A stretch of DNA of 64,000 nt from Lysobacter sp. HDW10 (lineage in GTDB: Bacteria > Pseudomonadota > Gammaproteobacteria > Xanthomonadales > Xanthomonadaceae). The stretch is taken from the NCBI RefSeq assembly GCF_011300685.1, contig NZ_CP049864.1, positions 1,604,885 to 1,668,884 on the forward strand, read 5' to 3'. Each line of letters opens with the position of its first letter. Position 1 is the first letter of the stretch. The position numbers were made by a program, and so were the translations under genes. This document shows, one piece after another, positions 47,235 through 57,204 of this stretch. The notes beneath the pieces were generated by a model. The model saw nothing but the letters and a program-made list of their open reading frames with translations, was not told where the DNA came from and did no database searches.

Positions 47235-48337
47235 GCAGCTTTCTCCAAACGGGGGATTTGGCGCGGCGGAACGCCAGCGACAACGGCGGCAATGGCCGAG
47301 ATGTGGGCGGGCGAGGTGCCGCAGCAGCCGCCCAGTACGTTGACTAAGCCCGAACGCGCGAACTCGCCGACGACCGCAGACATTTCTTCGGGAGTTTCGT
47401 CGTAGCCGCCAAATGCGTTGGGCAGGCCTGCATTGGGGTGTGCACTGATAAAGGCATCGGCGATCGAAGACAGTGCATCGACGTGTGGTCGCAGGTCTTT
47501 TGCACCCAAGGCGCAATTGAGTCCGATCGACAGCGGTTGCACGTGGCGCAATGAATACCAAAATGCTTCTGCGGTTTGCCCTGACAAGGTTCGTCCCGAC
47601 GCATCGGTGATCGTGCCCGAGATCATCACCGGCAAACGGTGGCCGAGTGCCTCGAATGTTTCCTCGATAGCGAATACGGCGGCCTTCGCATTCAACGTGT
47701 CGAAAATGGTTTCCACCATCAAGATGTCTGCGCCACCTTCAATCAAACCTTCCGCAGCCTCGCGGTAGGCGAGACGCAGTTCATCAAAAGATGTTGCGCG
47801 AAAACCGGGGCGATTGACGTCTGGTGACAACGACGCGGTCTTGCTCGTGGGGCCGAGCACGCCCACAACAAAGCGCGGCTTCTCCGGTGTTTCGGCTTCA
47901 ACGGCATCGCATGCAGCGCGTGCGAGACGTGCACCTTCGCGATTCAATTCGCGGACCAAGTGCGTTAAACGATAGTCCGCCAAAGACACCGAGGTCGAAT
48001 TGAAGGTGTTGGTCTCGACCATATCTGCGCCTGCGCGCAGGTACTGCGTATGGATGTCTTGAATGATGTCCGGACGCGTCAGGGTCAACAGATCATTGTT
48101 GCCACGTTGATCGTGCGACTCACAACCACAGCCCGCGCCATGCGCATGACCGGGTTGTGGTTCAAAGCGTTGATCAAAGCCATTCGCAAAACGTGTGCCG
48201 CGATAATCGGCCTCGGTCAAACCGTGGGCTTGAATCATCGTTCCCATTGCACCGTCTAACACGAGAATGCGTTCTTGTAATGCGGCGAGCAAAGCTTCCG
48301 CGCGTTTGGCGTTGTGCCAAGGCAGGGGTGTGTTCAC
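47231..48337 (-). CDS. metH: Methionine synthase, N-terminal homocysteine-binding part
   Basis: First half of the split methionine synthase, 368 residues, a TIM barrel with zinc thiolates C275 (GLNCALG), C338 and C339 (GGCCGT) that activates homocysteine. An insertion at about 60-78 carries His and Cys (H64, H66, C70, C72, H75), absent from E. coli MetH as I know it. Split MetH (homocysteine domain separate) is known in Xanthomonadales. The start (ATG 48337) overlaps the upstream ArsR-type gene by four bases, and the stop overlaps the second half, so three genes form one operon. Confidence 0.94.
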   Translation of the reverse strand: MNTPLPWHNAKRAEALLAALQERILVLDGAMGTMIQAHGLTEADYRGTRFANGFDQRFEPQPGHAHGAGCGCESHDQRGNNDLLTLTRPDIIQDIHTQYLRAGADMVETNTFNSTSVSLADYRLTHLVRELNREGARLARAACDAVEAETPEKPRFVVGVLGPTSKTASLSPDVNRPGFRATSFDELRLAYREAAEGLIEGGADILMVETIFDTLNAKAAVFAIEETFEALGHRLPVMISGTITDASGRTLSGQTAEAFWYSLRHVQPLSIGLNCALGAKDLRPHVDALSSIADAFISAHPNAGLPNAFGGYDETPEEMSAVVGEFARSGLVNVLGGCCGTSPAHISAIAAVVAGVPPRQIPRLEKAA

Positions 48338-49263
48338 GACTTATGACCGATCAAGGAAATGACTTCAAAATGGGGCGGACGACGCTCACGGGTAATGGAT
48401 TCAATGCCTTCCGAAGTGAGACCGGCTTTATCCATGAATTTGCGCAATTCCTTGCTGGTGAAACCATGGTTCAAATGACCGAAAGGTTCCACAGCTGTGG
48501 CGTGTGCGTGCTTCTTCAAGCTGCTGAGCAAAACGCGACCACCGGGGCGCAATACGCGCGCGGCTTCGAGCACGGCCTTGGCCGGATCGCTTGAGTAGGT
48601 GAGCGCGTGCATCAGCACAACGAGGTCAAAGCTGTTGTTGTCGAAAGGCAGCGAATGCATGTCGCCTTCGAGCACTTCAACATTGGTAAAGGGTTTCAAG
48701 CGTTCAGCGGCGGCCGTGACGACACGTCGGCTCGCGTCCAAGCACACATAGCGCTTCGCATGCGGGGCGAGCAGTTCCGCCAATACACCGTCGCCTGAGG
48801 CGATATCGAGTACGTCACCCGCTGCGAGCAGTGGCAACGCGGAACGGGCCATGGCTTCCCACGTGCGCCCAGGCGAGTAGTGGCGCTCCATATCACCTGC
48901 GACACCATCGGCCCAATTCTGTGCATCTGCGCGATTGGCAAGCACGCCTGGCAAGCGTTGAGCGTCTTGTTCAAGCAATGGGTCGTTGCTTCCGTCGCGC
49001 AACACGGCCCACAGCTTGGCTTGCGCGTCATCAATGCTGTCTTCATTGAAGCGGTAATACGCTGAGACACCAGAACGGCGATCACGTACGAGATTGAACT
49101 CTTTAAGTTTGGACAAATGCGTGGACACGCGCGGTTGCGCAAGACCTGTGATCGCTGCCAGTTCGGCAACGGTGAGCTCTTCGCGCTCAAGCAGTGCAAG
49201 CAAACGCACGCGTGTGGTTTCCGCGAGTGTCTTTAAGTGGTTCGACCATGTGTCGAGATCCAT
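48334..49263 (-). CDS. ArsR-family regulator fused to a SAM methyltransferase domain
   Basis: 309 residues from the ATG at 49263. The N-terminal winged HTH (about 1-85) has [22 protein letters not shown]; the C-terminal class I methyltransferase domain has motif [12 protein letters not shown] (about 158-168) and a later [10 protein letters not shown]. Such ArsR-methyltransferase fusions upstream of metH resemble the SahR-type regulators of methionine metabolism reported in proteobacteria, which sense S-adenosylhomocysteine; here that role is inference from position. It is the first gene of the metH operon, with 124 bases to the divergent acyl-CoA dehydrogenase. A longer frame to 49317 is rejected. 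Confidence 0.88.
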   Translation of the reverse strand: MDLDTWSNHLKTLAETTRVRLLALLEREELTVAELAAITGLAQPRVSTHLSKLKEFNLVRDRRSGVSAYYRFNEDSIDDAQAKLWAVLRDGSNDPLLEQDAQRLPGVLANRADAQNWADGVAGDMERHYSPGRTWEAMARSALPLLAAGDVLDIASGDGVLAELLAPHAKRYVCLDASRRVVTAAAERLKPFTNVEVLEGDMHSLPFDNNSFDLVVLMHALTYSSDPAKAVLEAARVLRPGGRVLLSSLKKHAHATAVEPFGHLNHGFTSKELRKFMDKAGLTSEGIESITRERRPPHFEVISLIGHKS

Positions 49264-49387
49264 ATATCTCTCTATGCGGATTAAAAGATAATTGTCTCTC
49301 GATTCGTCCAAATGCACAAGCGGGGGCGCGGTTCTACGGGCGGAGGGCTACAATTCGTGTTTGTCTGAAAAATTGAGGAAAAAAGGC

Positions 49388-50536
49388 GTGGATTTCAATT
49401 TCACCGAAGAGCAACTGATGATCCAAGATGTCGCCCGACGCATTGCGCGCGAGAAAATTGCGCCCTCTGCCGAAGGCTTCGATCGCAGCGGTGAGTTTCC
49501 TTTGGAAAACATCCGTTTGCTCGGTGAAAACGGCCTGATGGGCATTGAAGTTCCGTCTGAGTACGGCGGAGCAGGCATGGATCCTGTGGCCTATGTGTTG
49601 GCGATGGTGGAAATTGCCGCCGCCGATGCTGCGCACAGCACGATCGTGTCGGTGAACAACTCGCTGTTCTGCAACGGCATCCTGACCCACGGCACCGAAG
49701 ATCAAAAACAGACCTATGTGCGCGCGATTGCAGAAGGTCGTGAAATCGGTGCATTCGCGTTGACCGAACCGCAGTCTGGTTCTGATGCAACGGCGATGCG
49801 TTGTCGCGCCGTCAAGCAAGCAGATGGCAGCTATGTGATCGATGGCAAGAAGAGTTGGATCACCTCGGGCCCGGTTGCGAAGTACATCGTCTTGTTTGCG
49901 ATGACCGACCCGGACAAGGGCGCGCGCGGCATCACCGCATTCCTGATTGACACGGCACGCGACGGGTTCCATCGCGGGAAGACCGAACCGAAGCTCGGCA
50001 TTCGCGCGTCGGCCACCTGCGAAATTGAATTCGAAGGCTATGTGGCGCGTCCCGAAGACGTGTTGGGTAACGAAGGCGAAGGTTTCAAGATCGCCATGAG
50101 CGTTTTGGATGCAGGTCGCATTGGTATCGCTTCGCAAGCCATCGGTATTGCACGCGCTGCTTATGAAGCGACCTTGGCATACGTCAAAGAACGCAAAGCC
50201 TTCGGTCAACCGATCGGCGCCTTCCAAATGACCCAAGCCAAAATTGCTGACATGAAGTGCAAGTTGGATGCTTCGTTGATGCTGACCTTGCGCGCGGCGT
50301 GGACCAAGGGTCAAGGTAAGAAGTTCACCACTGAAGCTGCGGTTGCAAAACTCACTGCTTCTGAAGCTGCAATGTGGATTGCGCACCAAACGGTTCAAAT
50401 CCATGCAGGGATGGGCTATTCGAAAGAAATGCCCGTTGAACGCTATTTCCGCGATGCAAAGATCACTGAAATCTATGAAGGCACCAGCGAAATCCAACGC
50501 TTGGTGATTGCACGCGCTGAAACCGGTATCCGTTGA
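49388..50536 (+). CDS. Acyl-CoA dehydrogenase
   Basis: Flavoenzyme that forms the 2,3-double bond of an acyl-CoA. It is 382 residues from a GTG with GAGG and AAAAAAGG upstream. Family signatures ALTEPQSGSDA (about 124-134) and, near the C-terminus, the catalytic-base region GMGYSKEMPVERYFRDAKITEIYEGTSEIQRLVI (the glutamate is in IYEGT). Short-chain or branched-chain (isobutyryl/2-methylbutyryl) substrates are possible; the chain length is not readable. It is divergent from the metH operon and followed by the NAD-GDH gene after 48 bases. The 32-residue upstream extension in frame is rejected. Confidence 0.92.
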   Translation: MDFNFTEEQLMIQDVARRIAREKIAPSAEGFDRSGEFPLENIRLLGENGLMGIEVPSEYGGAGMDPVAYVLAMVEIAAADAAHSTIVSVNNSLFCNGILTHGTEDQKQTYVRAIAEGREIGAFALTEPQSGSDATAMRCRAVKQADGSYVIDGKKSWITSGPVAKYIVLFAMTDPDKGARGITAFLIDTARDGFHRGKTEPKLGIRASATCEIEFEGYVARPEDVLGNEGEGFKIAMSVLDAGRIGIASQAIGIARAAYEATLAYVKERKAFGQPIGAFQMTQAKIADMKCKLDASLMLTLRAAWTKGQGKKFTTEAAVAKLTASEAAMWIAHQTVQIHAGMGYSKEMPVERYFRDAKITEIYEGTSEIQRLVIARAETGIR

Positions 50537-50584
50537 TTTACTGAACTAACACGTCATCAAGCCGAATCCATTCTGAAAATAGAC

Positions 50585-53500
50585 ATGACCACAGCCAAAC
50601 ACTCACCGGCTACGCCGGGACTCATCATTTCCGCTGTACAGAAAGCTGCCACTGCGGCGCAAAAGAAGAATGCGGCGCACTTTGCGCAAGCGTTTATTGC
50701 GAGAACGCATGCCTCAGAGTTGCAAGCGCACAGCGCGAACGAGTGGGCCGCTATTTCAAATGATTTATTGTCGTTTGCCGCGACTCGCAAGCGCGGCAAG
50801 GTGAGTCTGCGTGTGTTGGCGCCGACTGAGAAAGCCAATGGCTGGACGTCCAATCGTTTGGCATTGCAAATCGTCAATGACGATATGCCGTTCTTGGTCG
50901 ACTCCGTCACCAACGCCTTGAGTGAGAAGGGTATTGGTGTGCATAGCTTGCTGCACCCGGTGGTGTCCATCGAGCGCGATAAGCAAGGCAAGTTGCTAAG
51001 CATGGGTTCGGGCCAGCCGGAATCTTTCATGCATATCGAAATCGATCGCTTGGATGCGGCCGATGCAAAGGCGCTCGAGAAGTCATTGCTCGAAGTGTTG
51101 GTTGACGTGCGTGCAAGCGTTGAAGATTGGTCGCGCATGCAAGATCGCATGTTGGCGGCAGCATCGGGCTTGGGTGAGAAGACGGGCGTCGTAGACGCGG
51201 AAACCATCGAAGAATCGCAGGCATTCTTGCGTTGGGCGGCAGACAATCACTTCACTTTCCTGGGCTACCGCGAATATGCCGTCGTCAAACGTGGCAAAGA
51301 CGACATGCTCGTGGCGGTGGAAGGCAGCGGCCTCGGCATTTTGCGTGACGAAGATGAAAGCACGCCGCGCTTGCTGAAGTCGATGGACGCGCACGCGTTG
51401 CAAAAGCACGGTGTGCGCGAACCGCTCATCATTACCAAGACAAATGCGCGTTCAAACGTGCACCGTCGTGGGTATATGGACTACATCGGCGTTGTGACGT
51501 TTGATGCGAAAGGCAATGCCACCGGCGAACGCCGCTTCGTAGGCCTGTTTACTTCTAGCGCCTACAACCGTCGGCCATGGGAAATTCCGATGGTGCGCAC
51601 GCGCTTTGAACGCGTGATGTCAGAGTCGAAGTTGCCGGATGCGGGCCACAGTGCCAAGGCATTGCGTCATGTGCTTGAAACCTTGCCGCGTGATGAGTTG
51701 TTCCAATCCAACACCGCTGAACTGGGCATGTTGGGTGAAGGCATCCTCGGCTTGCAAGAACGTGTGGAAAGCAAGCTGTTTTTGCGCCGTGACCGTTATG
51801 GTCGCTTCTTCTCTGTCTTGGTGTACGTGCCGCGCGATCGTTTCAATACGGAAGTGCGTTTGCGCATTGAACACCTGCTGAAGGAGTCGCTGCAGGCTGA
51901 TTCGATCGACAGTCACGTCATGATGAGCGACTCGCCACTGGCGCAGTTGCACTTGATCGTGCGTCCGCGCAACAACGCGGATACGTCCAAGGTCGATATG
52001 GCCGAAGTCGAACGTCGCTTGGCAGAAATCGTGCGAAATTGGCACGACGACTTGAATGACTTGCTCGTCGCACGTCACGGCGAAGTAGAAGGTTTGCGTC
52101 TCGCCAAGTTGTTTGGCCGCGGTCTGCAACCGGCATACATCGAGTCTGAAACGACCATGTCTGCCGCAGATGATGTGGCGCATCTGGCCGCCTTGGAAAA
52201 GGGCAGTGCGCTGCAAATCTCTTTGCGCTCAGAAGCGACGAATACAGATTGCGAAGGCTGTTTCGAAGTCAAACTGTTCCACGCCGGCAATAGCTTGCCG
52301 TTGTCTGATGTCCTGCCGATGCTTGAAAACATGGGTCTGCGGGTCATGGGTGAGAATGCGCACCGCGTCGTGACCGAGAAGGGGTCTTACTTCATTCAAG
52401 ACTTCAGTGTGCTGCCGGCATCGGGCCGCGTAGATGTCGATGCGAATGCGGAAGCCTTCGTTGAAGCGTTCTCCAGCACGTGGGCCGGTGATTGCGAAAA
52501 CGACGGCTTCAACCGATTGATCCTTGCTGCAGGTCTGACCTGGCGCCAAGTTGCGATGTTGCGCAGCTACTGCAAGTTCCTGTTGCAAGTCGGTGTGCCG
52601 TTCTCGCAAAGCTACATGGAAAGCAGCATCGCCAAATATCCGCTGATTGCGCGTCTTTTGGTTGAACTCTTCGAGGCACGCTTTGATCCGTCGACCGGTA
52701 AAGAAAGCAAAGATCAAATCAAGCAGGGTGCGGATGCGTTTGCATCACAGCTTCAAACCTTGGCCGGTGGTGACGAAGCGACTTTGGCGTTGCTGTCGCG
52801 CGTGATCAAGGCGCGCTCGGGTGATCGCGCGACGCAAGTGGAAGCCGTGCACGCCACCTTGGCATCCTTGTACGACCGCGTGTCGAGCTTGGACGAAGAC
52901 CGCATTCTGCGCGCCTTCATGGGCGTCATGGACGCGACCTTGCGTACCAACTATTACATCGATTACGTCGATGGCAAGCGCAAGGACGGCGGTCCTGCAG
53001 ACTACTTGAGCTTCAAGTTGGATTCGGCAAATGTGCCGGATCTGCCGAAGCCGCGTCCGTACCGTGAAATCTGGGTGTGTGGCCCGCGCGTTGAAGGTGT
53101 CCATTTGCGCTTCGGCCCGGTTGCGCGGGGCGGCTTGCGTTGGTCGGACCGCCGCGAAGACTTCCGTACCGAAGTGCTCGGCCTTGTGAAAGCGCAAATG
53201 GTGAAGAACACCGTGATCGTACCGGTGGGCTCCAAGGGCGGTTTCTATTGTAAGCAATTGCCGGACATCAATGTAAATCGCGATGCGTGGTTCAACGAAG
53301 GTGTCGCGTGCTACAAGCGTTTCATCAACGGCCTGCTCGATATCACCGACAACTTGGTGAAGGGCAAAGTGGTGCCGCCGGCAAACGTCGTGCGTCACGA
53401 TGGCGATGATGCCTACTTGGTTGTGGCCGCAGATAAGGGCACTGCGACCTTCTCCGATATCGCAAACGGTATCTCGCAAGCGCATGATTTCTGGTTGGAT

Positions 53501-55525
53501 GATGCCTTCGCGTCAGGCGGCTCGGTCGGTTACGACCACAAGGGCATGGGCATTACCGCACGTGGTGCGTGGGAATCGGTCAAACGCCACTTCCGCGCAT
53601 TGGGTCATGACACGCAGAAGGAAGATTTCACCTGCGTGGGGATCGGTGACATGTCGGGTGACGTGTTCGGTAACGGCATGATGCTGTCGAAGAAAATTCG
53701 CTTGCTTGCCGCCTTTGATCACCGCCACATCTTCCTCGACCCGAATCCGGATTCTGCGGAGTCGTTCAAGGAGCGCCAGCGCTTGTTCAAACTGCCGCGT
53801 TCAAGCTGGGCAGATTACGACACCAAGTTGATCAGCAAGGGCGGTGGCGTGCATCCGCGCAGCGCGAAGTCGATTGAACTGACGCCCGAAGTCAAAGCGG
53901 TTCTGGGTATTGATGCGGATATCAAGAGCCTTGCGCCGAATGAGTTGATGTCCGCCATCCTCAAATCGCCGGTCGATTTGTTGTGGAACGGCGGCATCGG
54001 TACCTACGTGAAGTCGTCGGCGCAGTCCAATGCCGATGTCGGTGACCGTGCGAACAATGGTTTGCGCGTCAACGGTCGCGACCTGCGATGCAAGGTTGTG
54101 GGCGAGGGCGGCAATCTCGGCTTTACGCAATTGGGTCGCGTTGAGGCGGCAGAGCATGGCGTGCTCATCAATACCGACTTCATCGACAACTCGGCAGGTG
54201 TCGATACCTCCGACCACGAAGTCAATATCAAGATTTTGTTGAATGGCGAAGTGCAGTCGGGTCGTTTGAAGTTGGCAGACCGTAACAAGCTGCTCGCATC
54301 CATGACCAACGAAGTCGCGGGCTTGGTTTTGAACGACAACTACCGTCAAAACCAAACCTTGACCTTGATGGAGCGGATGGCCACCACGCGCCTGGGTTCG
54401 AAACTGCATTTCATGCGCACTTTGGAAGCGCAAGGTCTGTTGGATCGTCAGATTGAAGATCTGCCGAGCGATGCAGAACTCGCAGACCGCAAATCACGTG
54501 GGATGGGTTTGACGCGTCCGGAAATGAGCGTGCTACTCGCTTACTCCAAGCTCGTGGCGTTCCCGCGTTTGTTGGCCAGCGATATTCCGGAAGACAAGTA
54601 TTTGTCGAAGGAACTGCTGCGTTACTTCCCGCAACCCTTGCAAGACAAGTATGCAAAGGCCACTGAATCGCACTCACTGAAGCGCGAAATCATTGCCACC
54701 GCGGTCACCAACTCCTTGATCAACCGCATGGGCGCCACCTTCCTGATGCGCATGGAAGAAGACAGCGGCCGCAACATTGGTGAAATCGCACGTGCATACA
54801 CCATTACGCGTGAAACGTTGGACGCGCGTGATTTGTGGACCGCGATCGATGCATTGGACGGCAAGGTCGCAGAATCGGTACAAATCGATGCCTTGCAAGT
54901 GATTTGGGAACTGCAACGTTCGTTCACGCGTTGGTTGTTGTCACGCGCCGGTGCCATCCCGCAAATCACGGCGGCGGTTGAGCGTTACCACGATGGTTTC
55001 CGCGACATCCGTGCAGGCGAAAACATCTTGCCGCCGTCACAACGTCCGGTGTATGAAGAAGCGCGCAAAGAATGGCGTGCGAAAGGTTTGCCAGCGCAAT
55101 TGGCCGACCAAATCGCAGCATTGCCCTATCTGGATGCATCGCCGGACATCATTGAGTTGGCCCGCGAACACAAATTGCGCCCGGTAGAAGTGGCCAAGTT
55201 GTACTTCCGACTCGGCGATGCATTGCGTTTGCCCTGGCTGCGCACCCAGATCGAAGCCTTGGAAGTTGAAGGCCGTTGGCATGCCGTTGCACGCGGTGTG
55301 TTGCGCGATGAGCTGTCATCGCAGATGCGCAAGCTCACTGCACAAGTCATGGAAATGCCGGGCAAGGATCCGGATGCGCGTGTTCAAGCTTGGCTTGAGC
55401 GTGACGACGCAAACTTACGCTTCACCTTGGCGATGTTGTCGGAATTGGCCGCGCAGAAGACGCTCGACTATCCGACCGTGTCGGTGGCGGTGCAGCGTCT
55501 GGCGCAATTGGCGGCACGAGGCTGA
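50585..55525 (+). CDS. gdhB: NAD-specific glutamate dehydrogenase, large (GDH-180) type
   Basis: Oxidative deamination of glutamate to 2-oxoglutarate, mainly catabolic. It is 1646 residues, typical of the NAD-GDH of about 180 kDa. The N-terminal half has ACT-like regulatory regions; the catalytic core holds RGGLRWSDRREDFRTEVLGL (about 841-860), QMVKNTVIVPVGSKGG (about 863-878), then WNGGIGTYVKSS for NAD and substrate binding, and a C-terminal helical domain. Arginine activation is described for some members. The stop abuts the NAD kinase gene. Confidence 0.96.
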   Translation: MTTAKHSPATPGLIISAVQKAATAAQKKNAAHFAQAFIARTHASELQAHSANEWAAISNDLLSFAATRKRGKVSLRVLAPTEKANGWTSNRLALQIVNDDMPFLVDSVTNALSEKGIGVHSLLHPVVSIERDKQGKLLSMGSGQPESFMHIEIDRLDAADAKALEKSLLEVLVDVRASVEDWSRMQDRMLAAASGLGEKTGVVDAETIEESQAFLRWAADNHFTFLGYREYAVVKRGKDDMLVAVEGSGLGILRDEDESTPRLLKSMDAHALQKHGVREPLIITKTNARSNVHRRGYMDYIGVVTFDAKGNATGERRFVGLFTSSAYNRRPWEIPMVRTRFERVMSESKLPDAGHSAKALRHVLETLPRDELFQSNTAELGMLGEGILGLQERVESKLFLRRDRYGRFFSVLVYVPRDRFNTEVRLRIEHLLKESLQADSIDSHVMMSDSPLAQLHLIVRPRNNADTSKVDMAEVERRLAEIVRNWHDDLNDLLVARHGEVEGLRLAKLFGRGLQPAYIESETTMSAADDVAHLAALEKGSALQISLRSEATNTDCEGCFEVKLFHAGNSLPLSDVLPMLENMGLRVMGENAHRVVTEKGSYFIQDFSVLPASGRVDVDANAEAFVEAFSSTWAGDCENDGFNRLILAAGLTWRQVAMLRSYCKFLLQVGVPFSQSYMESSIAKYPLIARLLVELFEARFDPSTGKESKDQIKQGADAFASQLQTLAGGDEATLALLSRVIKARSGDRATQVEAVHATLASLYDRVSSLDEDRILRAFMGVMDATLRTNYYIDYVDGKRKDGGPADYLSFKLDSANVPDLPKPRPYREIWVCGPRVEGVHLRFGPVARGGLRWSDRREDFRTEVLGLVKAQMVKNTVIVPVGSKGGFYCKQLPDINVNRDAWFNEGVACYKRFINGLLDITDNLVKGKVVPPANVVRHDGDDAYLVVAADKGTATFSDIANGISQAHDFWLDDAFASGGSVGYDHKGMGITARGAWESVKRHFRALGHDTQKEDFTCVGIGDMSGDVFGNGMMLSKKIRLLAAFDHRHIFLDPNPDSAESFKERQRLFKLPRSSWADYDTKLISKGGGVHPRSAKSIELTPEVKAVLGIDADIKSLAPNELMSAILKSPVDLLWNGGIGTYVKSSAQSNADVGDRANNGLRVNGRDLRCKVVGEGGNLGFTQLGRVEAAEHGVLINTDFIDNSAGVDTSDHEVNIKILLNGEVQSGRLKLADRNKLLASMTNEVAGLVLNDNYRQNQTLTLMERMATTRLGSKLHFMRTLEAQGLLDRQIEDLPSDAELADRKSRGMGLTRPEMSVLLAYSKLVAFPRLLASDIPEDKYLSKELLRYFPQPLQDKYAKATESHSLKREIIATAVTNSLINRMGATFLMRMEEDSGRNIGEIARAYTITRETLDARDLWTAIDALDGKVAESVQIDALQVIWELQRSFTRWLLSRAGAIPQITAAVERYHDGFRDIRAGENILPPSQRPVYEEARKEWRAKGLPAQLADQIAALPYLDASPDIIELAREHKLRPVEVAKLYFRLGDALRLPWLRTQIEALEVEGRWHAVARGVLRDELSSQMRKLTAQVMEMPGKDPDARVQAWLERDDANLRFTLAMLSELAAQKTLDYPTVSVAVQRLAQLAARG

Positions 55526-56293
55526 GTGGGTACGCCAAGGCTCGCATTCTTGGCCAGTCAGTCGGAAGATGCCCAAGCGGCGTCTTCCGCCTTAGGCGCG
55601 CGCTTTGGTCATGTCACGCCTGAAGAAGCGGATGTGCTCGTCCCCCTGGGCGGGGACGGGTTCATGTTGCAGTGTTTGCACCGCTACGCAAACTTGAACA
55701 AACCGTTCTACGGCATGAAGCATGGGACGGTCGGCTTCCTCATGAATCAATCGCATGCGGAAGGCTTGCTCGAGCGCATTTCATTGGCCGAGCCGGCAAA
55801 TCTGCGGCCCTTGGAGATGGTGGCGCAAACGGAGTCAGGCACTACGGTGCACTCGCTTGCCTACAACGAAGTGTCGCTGTTGCGGCAAACACGCCAAGCT
55901 GCGCATATTGCCGTCGAGTTGAACGGTGTGGAACGTTTGGATGAACTGATCTGCGATGGCGTGATGGTGGCAACGCCTGCCGGGAGCACTGCCTACAACT
56001 TCTCCGCAGGTGGTCCGATCTTGCCGCTAGGCTCCAAGGTCATTGCATTGACGCCGATCGCACCGTTTCGCCCACGCCGTTGGCGCGGAGCCGTGCTGCG
56101 CGGCGATACCGTCGCCAGCTTTCGAGTGCTAGACCCATACAAGCGACCCGTCAGCGTGACCGCGGACTCTCACGAAGTGCGTGACATCCTGGAAGTCTCG
56201 ATTCGCGAAGCGCAAGACCAGTCGGCAATCTTGCTGTTCGACCCTGAGCACAATCTCGAAGAGCGCATCTTGAGTGAGCAATTCACCAGCTGA
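55526..56293 (+). CDS. nadK: NAD kinase
   Basis: Phosphorylates NAD to NADP using ATP or polyphosphate. It is 255 residues. Conserved LGGDG (about 36-40), the NE motif in NEVSLLR (about 112-118), and [14 protein letters not shown] (about 152-165). The start is a GTG directly after the GDH stop (TGAGTG), so translation may be coupled to GDH, unusual for nadK. The stop overlaps the next gene (TGATG). Confidence 0.95.
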   Translation: MGTPRLAFLASQSEDAQAASSALGARFGHVTPEEADVLVPLGGDGFMLQCLHRYANLNKPFYGMKHGTVGFLMNQSHAEGLLERISLAEPANLRPLEMVAQTESGTTVHSLAYNEVSLLRQTRQAAHIAVELNGVERLDELICDGVMVATPAGSTAYNFSAGGPILPLGSKVIALTPIAPFRPRRWRGAVLRGDTVASFRVLDPYKRPVSVTADSHEVRDILEVSIREAQDQSAILLFDPEHNLEERILSEQFTS

Positions 56294-57204
56294 TGGATGA
56301 TCGTGTGCCGCCACCGTTGGTGATTGCGATTACGTCGCGTGCCTTGTTTTCGATGGAAGACAGCCACGGCTTGTTCGAACGTGAAGGGATCGAGGCCTAT
56401 CGCGCCTACCAGCAGACGCACGAAAATGATCCGTTGCGGCCGGGCATCGCCTTTCCATTGGTCCGCAAGATTCTGGCGTTGAATCAACGCGTGCCGAAAG
56501 ACGCACCGCACGTTGAAGTGATCCTGCTGTCACGCAATTCAACTGACACGGGTTTGCGCGTATTTAATTCCATCCAACACCATCAGTTGGACATCAAACG
56601 CGCGAGCTTTACGTCAGGTGCGCCCGTTTGGCCGTATATCAGACCGTTCGGTGCGCAACTGTTTCTATCTGCAAACCCCGAGTCGGTCGCGGCGGCACTC
56701 GCAGCGGGCGTGGCTGCGGCAACGATTCTGCCTGCAAATGCCGCTGAAACCGCACATGCAGATCAGGTTCGAATCGCCTTTGATGGTGATGCCGTCATTT
56801 TTGGCGATGAGAGTGAGCGAATTTCACGCGAGCAGGGCGTTGAAGCCTTCGGTGCACATGAGCGGGCACACGCCAAGCTGCCGTTATCGGGCGGTCCGTT
56901 CCGAGGTTTTCTTCAGGCACTGCACGACCTTCAAGAAGCGTTTCCCGTTGGTCAGGAATCACCTATCCGTACCGCATTGGTCACGGCGCGCTCAGCACCG
57001 GCGCATGAGCGGGTCATTCGTACCTTGCGCGAATGGGGTGTGCGGCTGGACGAGGCGTCGTTTCTGGGTGGGCGCGACAAAGGCGAGTTTCTCAATGCCT
57101 TTGGTGCGGATATCTTTTTCGACGATTCTTTACACAACGTGGAATCTGCGCGGGCGCACGTAGCGACCGGTCACGTCCCGCATGGCGTGAACAACGAAGC
57201 GTAA
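56293..57204 (+). CDS. Cytosolic 5'-nucleotidase (PF06189 type)
   Basis: 303 residues. N-terminal VIAITSRALFSMEDSHGLFE and RPGIAFPLVRKILALN, VILLSRNSTDTGLRVFNSI in the first third and FLGGRDKGEFLNAFGADIFFDDS in the last third fit the bacterial family annotated as 5'-nucleotidase. It should remove phosphate from nucleoside monophosphates; substrate is not known. It overlaps NAD kinase by one base, so NAD(P) turnover or nucleotide balance is a possible link. Convergent with the DUF2939 gene with no gap. Confidence 0.88.
   Translation: MDDRVPPPLVIAITSRALFSMEDSHGLFEREGIEAYRAYQQTHENDPLRPGIAFPLVRKILALNQRVPKDAPHVEVILLSRNSTDTGLRVFNSIQHHQLDIKRASFTSGAPVWPYIRPFGAQLFLSANPESVAAALAAGVAAATILPANAAETAHADQVRIAFDGDAVIFGDESERISREQGVEAFGAHERAHAKLPLSGGPFRGFLQALHDLQEAFPVGQESPIRTALVTARSAPAHERVIRTLREWGVRLDEASFLGGRDKGEFLNAFGADIFFDDSLHNVESARAHVATGHVPHGVNNEA

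Noticed and set aside
44556-47561. A 1001-residue version of the C-terminal metH part
   Set aside because: The extra N-terminal 109 residues are the opposite-frame reading of the homocysteine half; the GTG at 47234 overlapping the preceding stop is a better start and gives a normal N-terminus.
49264-49387. SAH or SAM riboswitch upstream of the metH operon
   Set aside because: Only 124 bases separate the divergent genes, and I could not fold a convincing riboswitch core; a protein regulator is encoded first in the operon.
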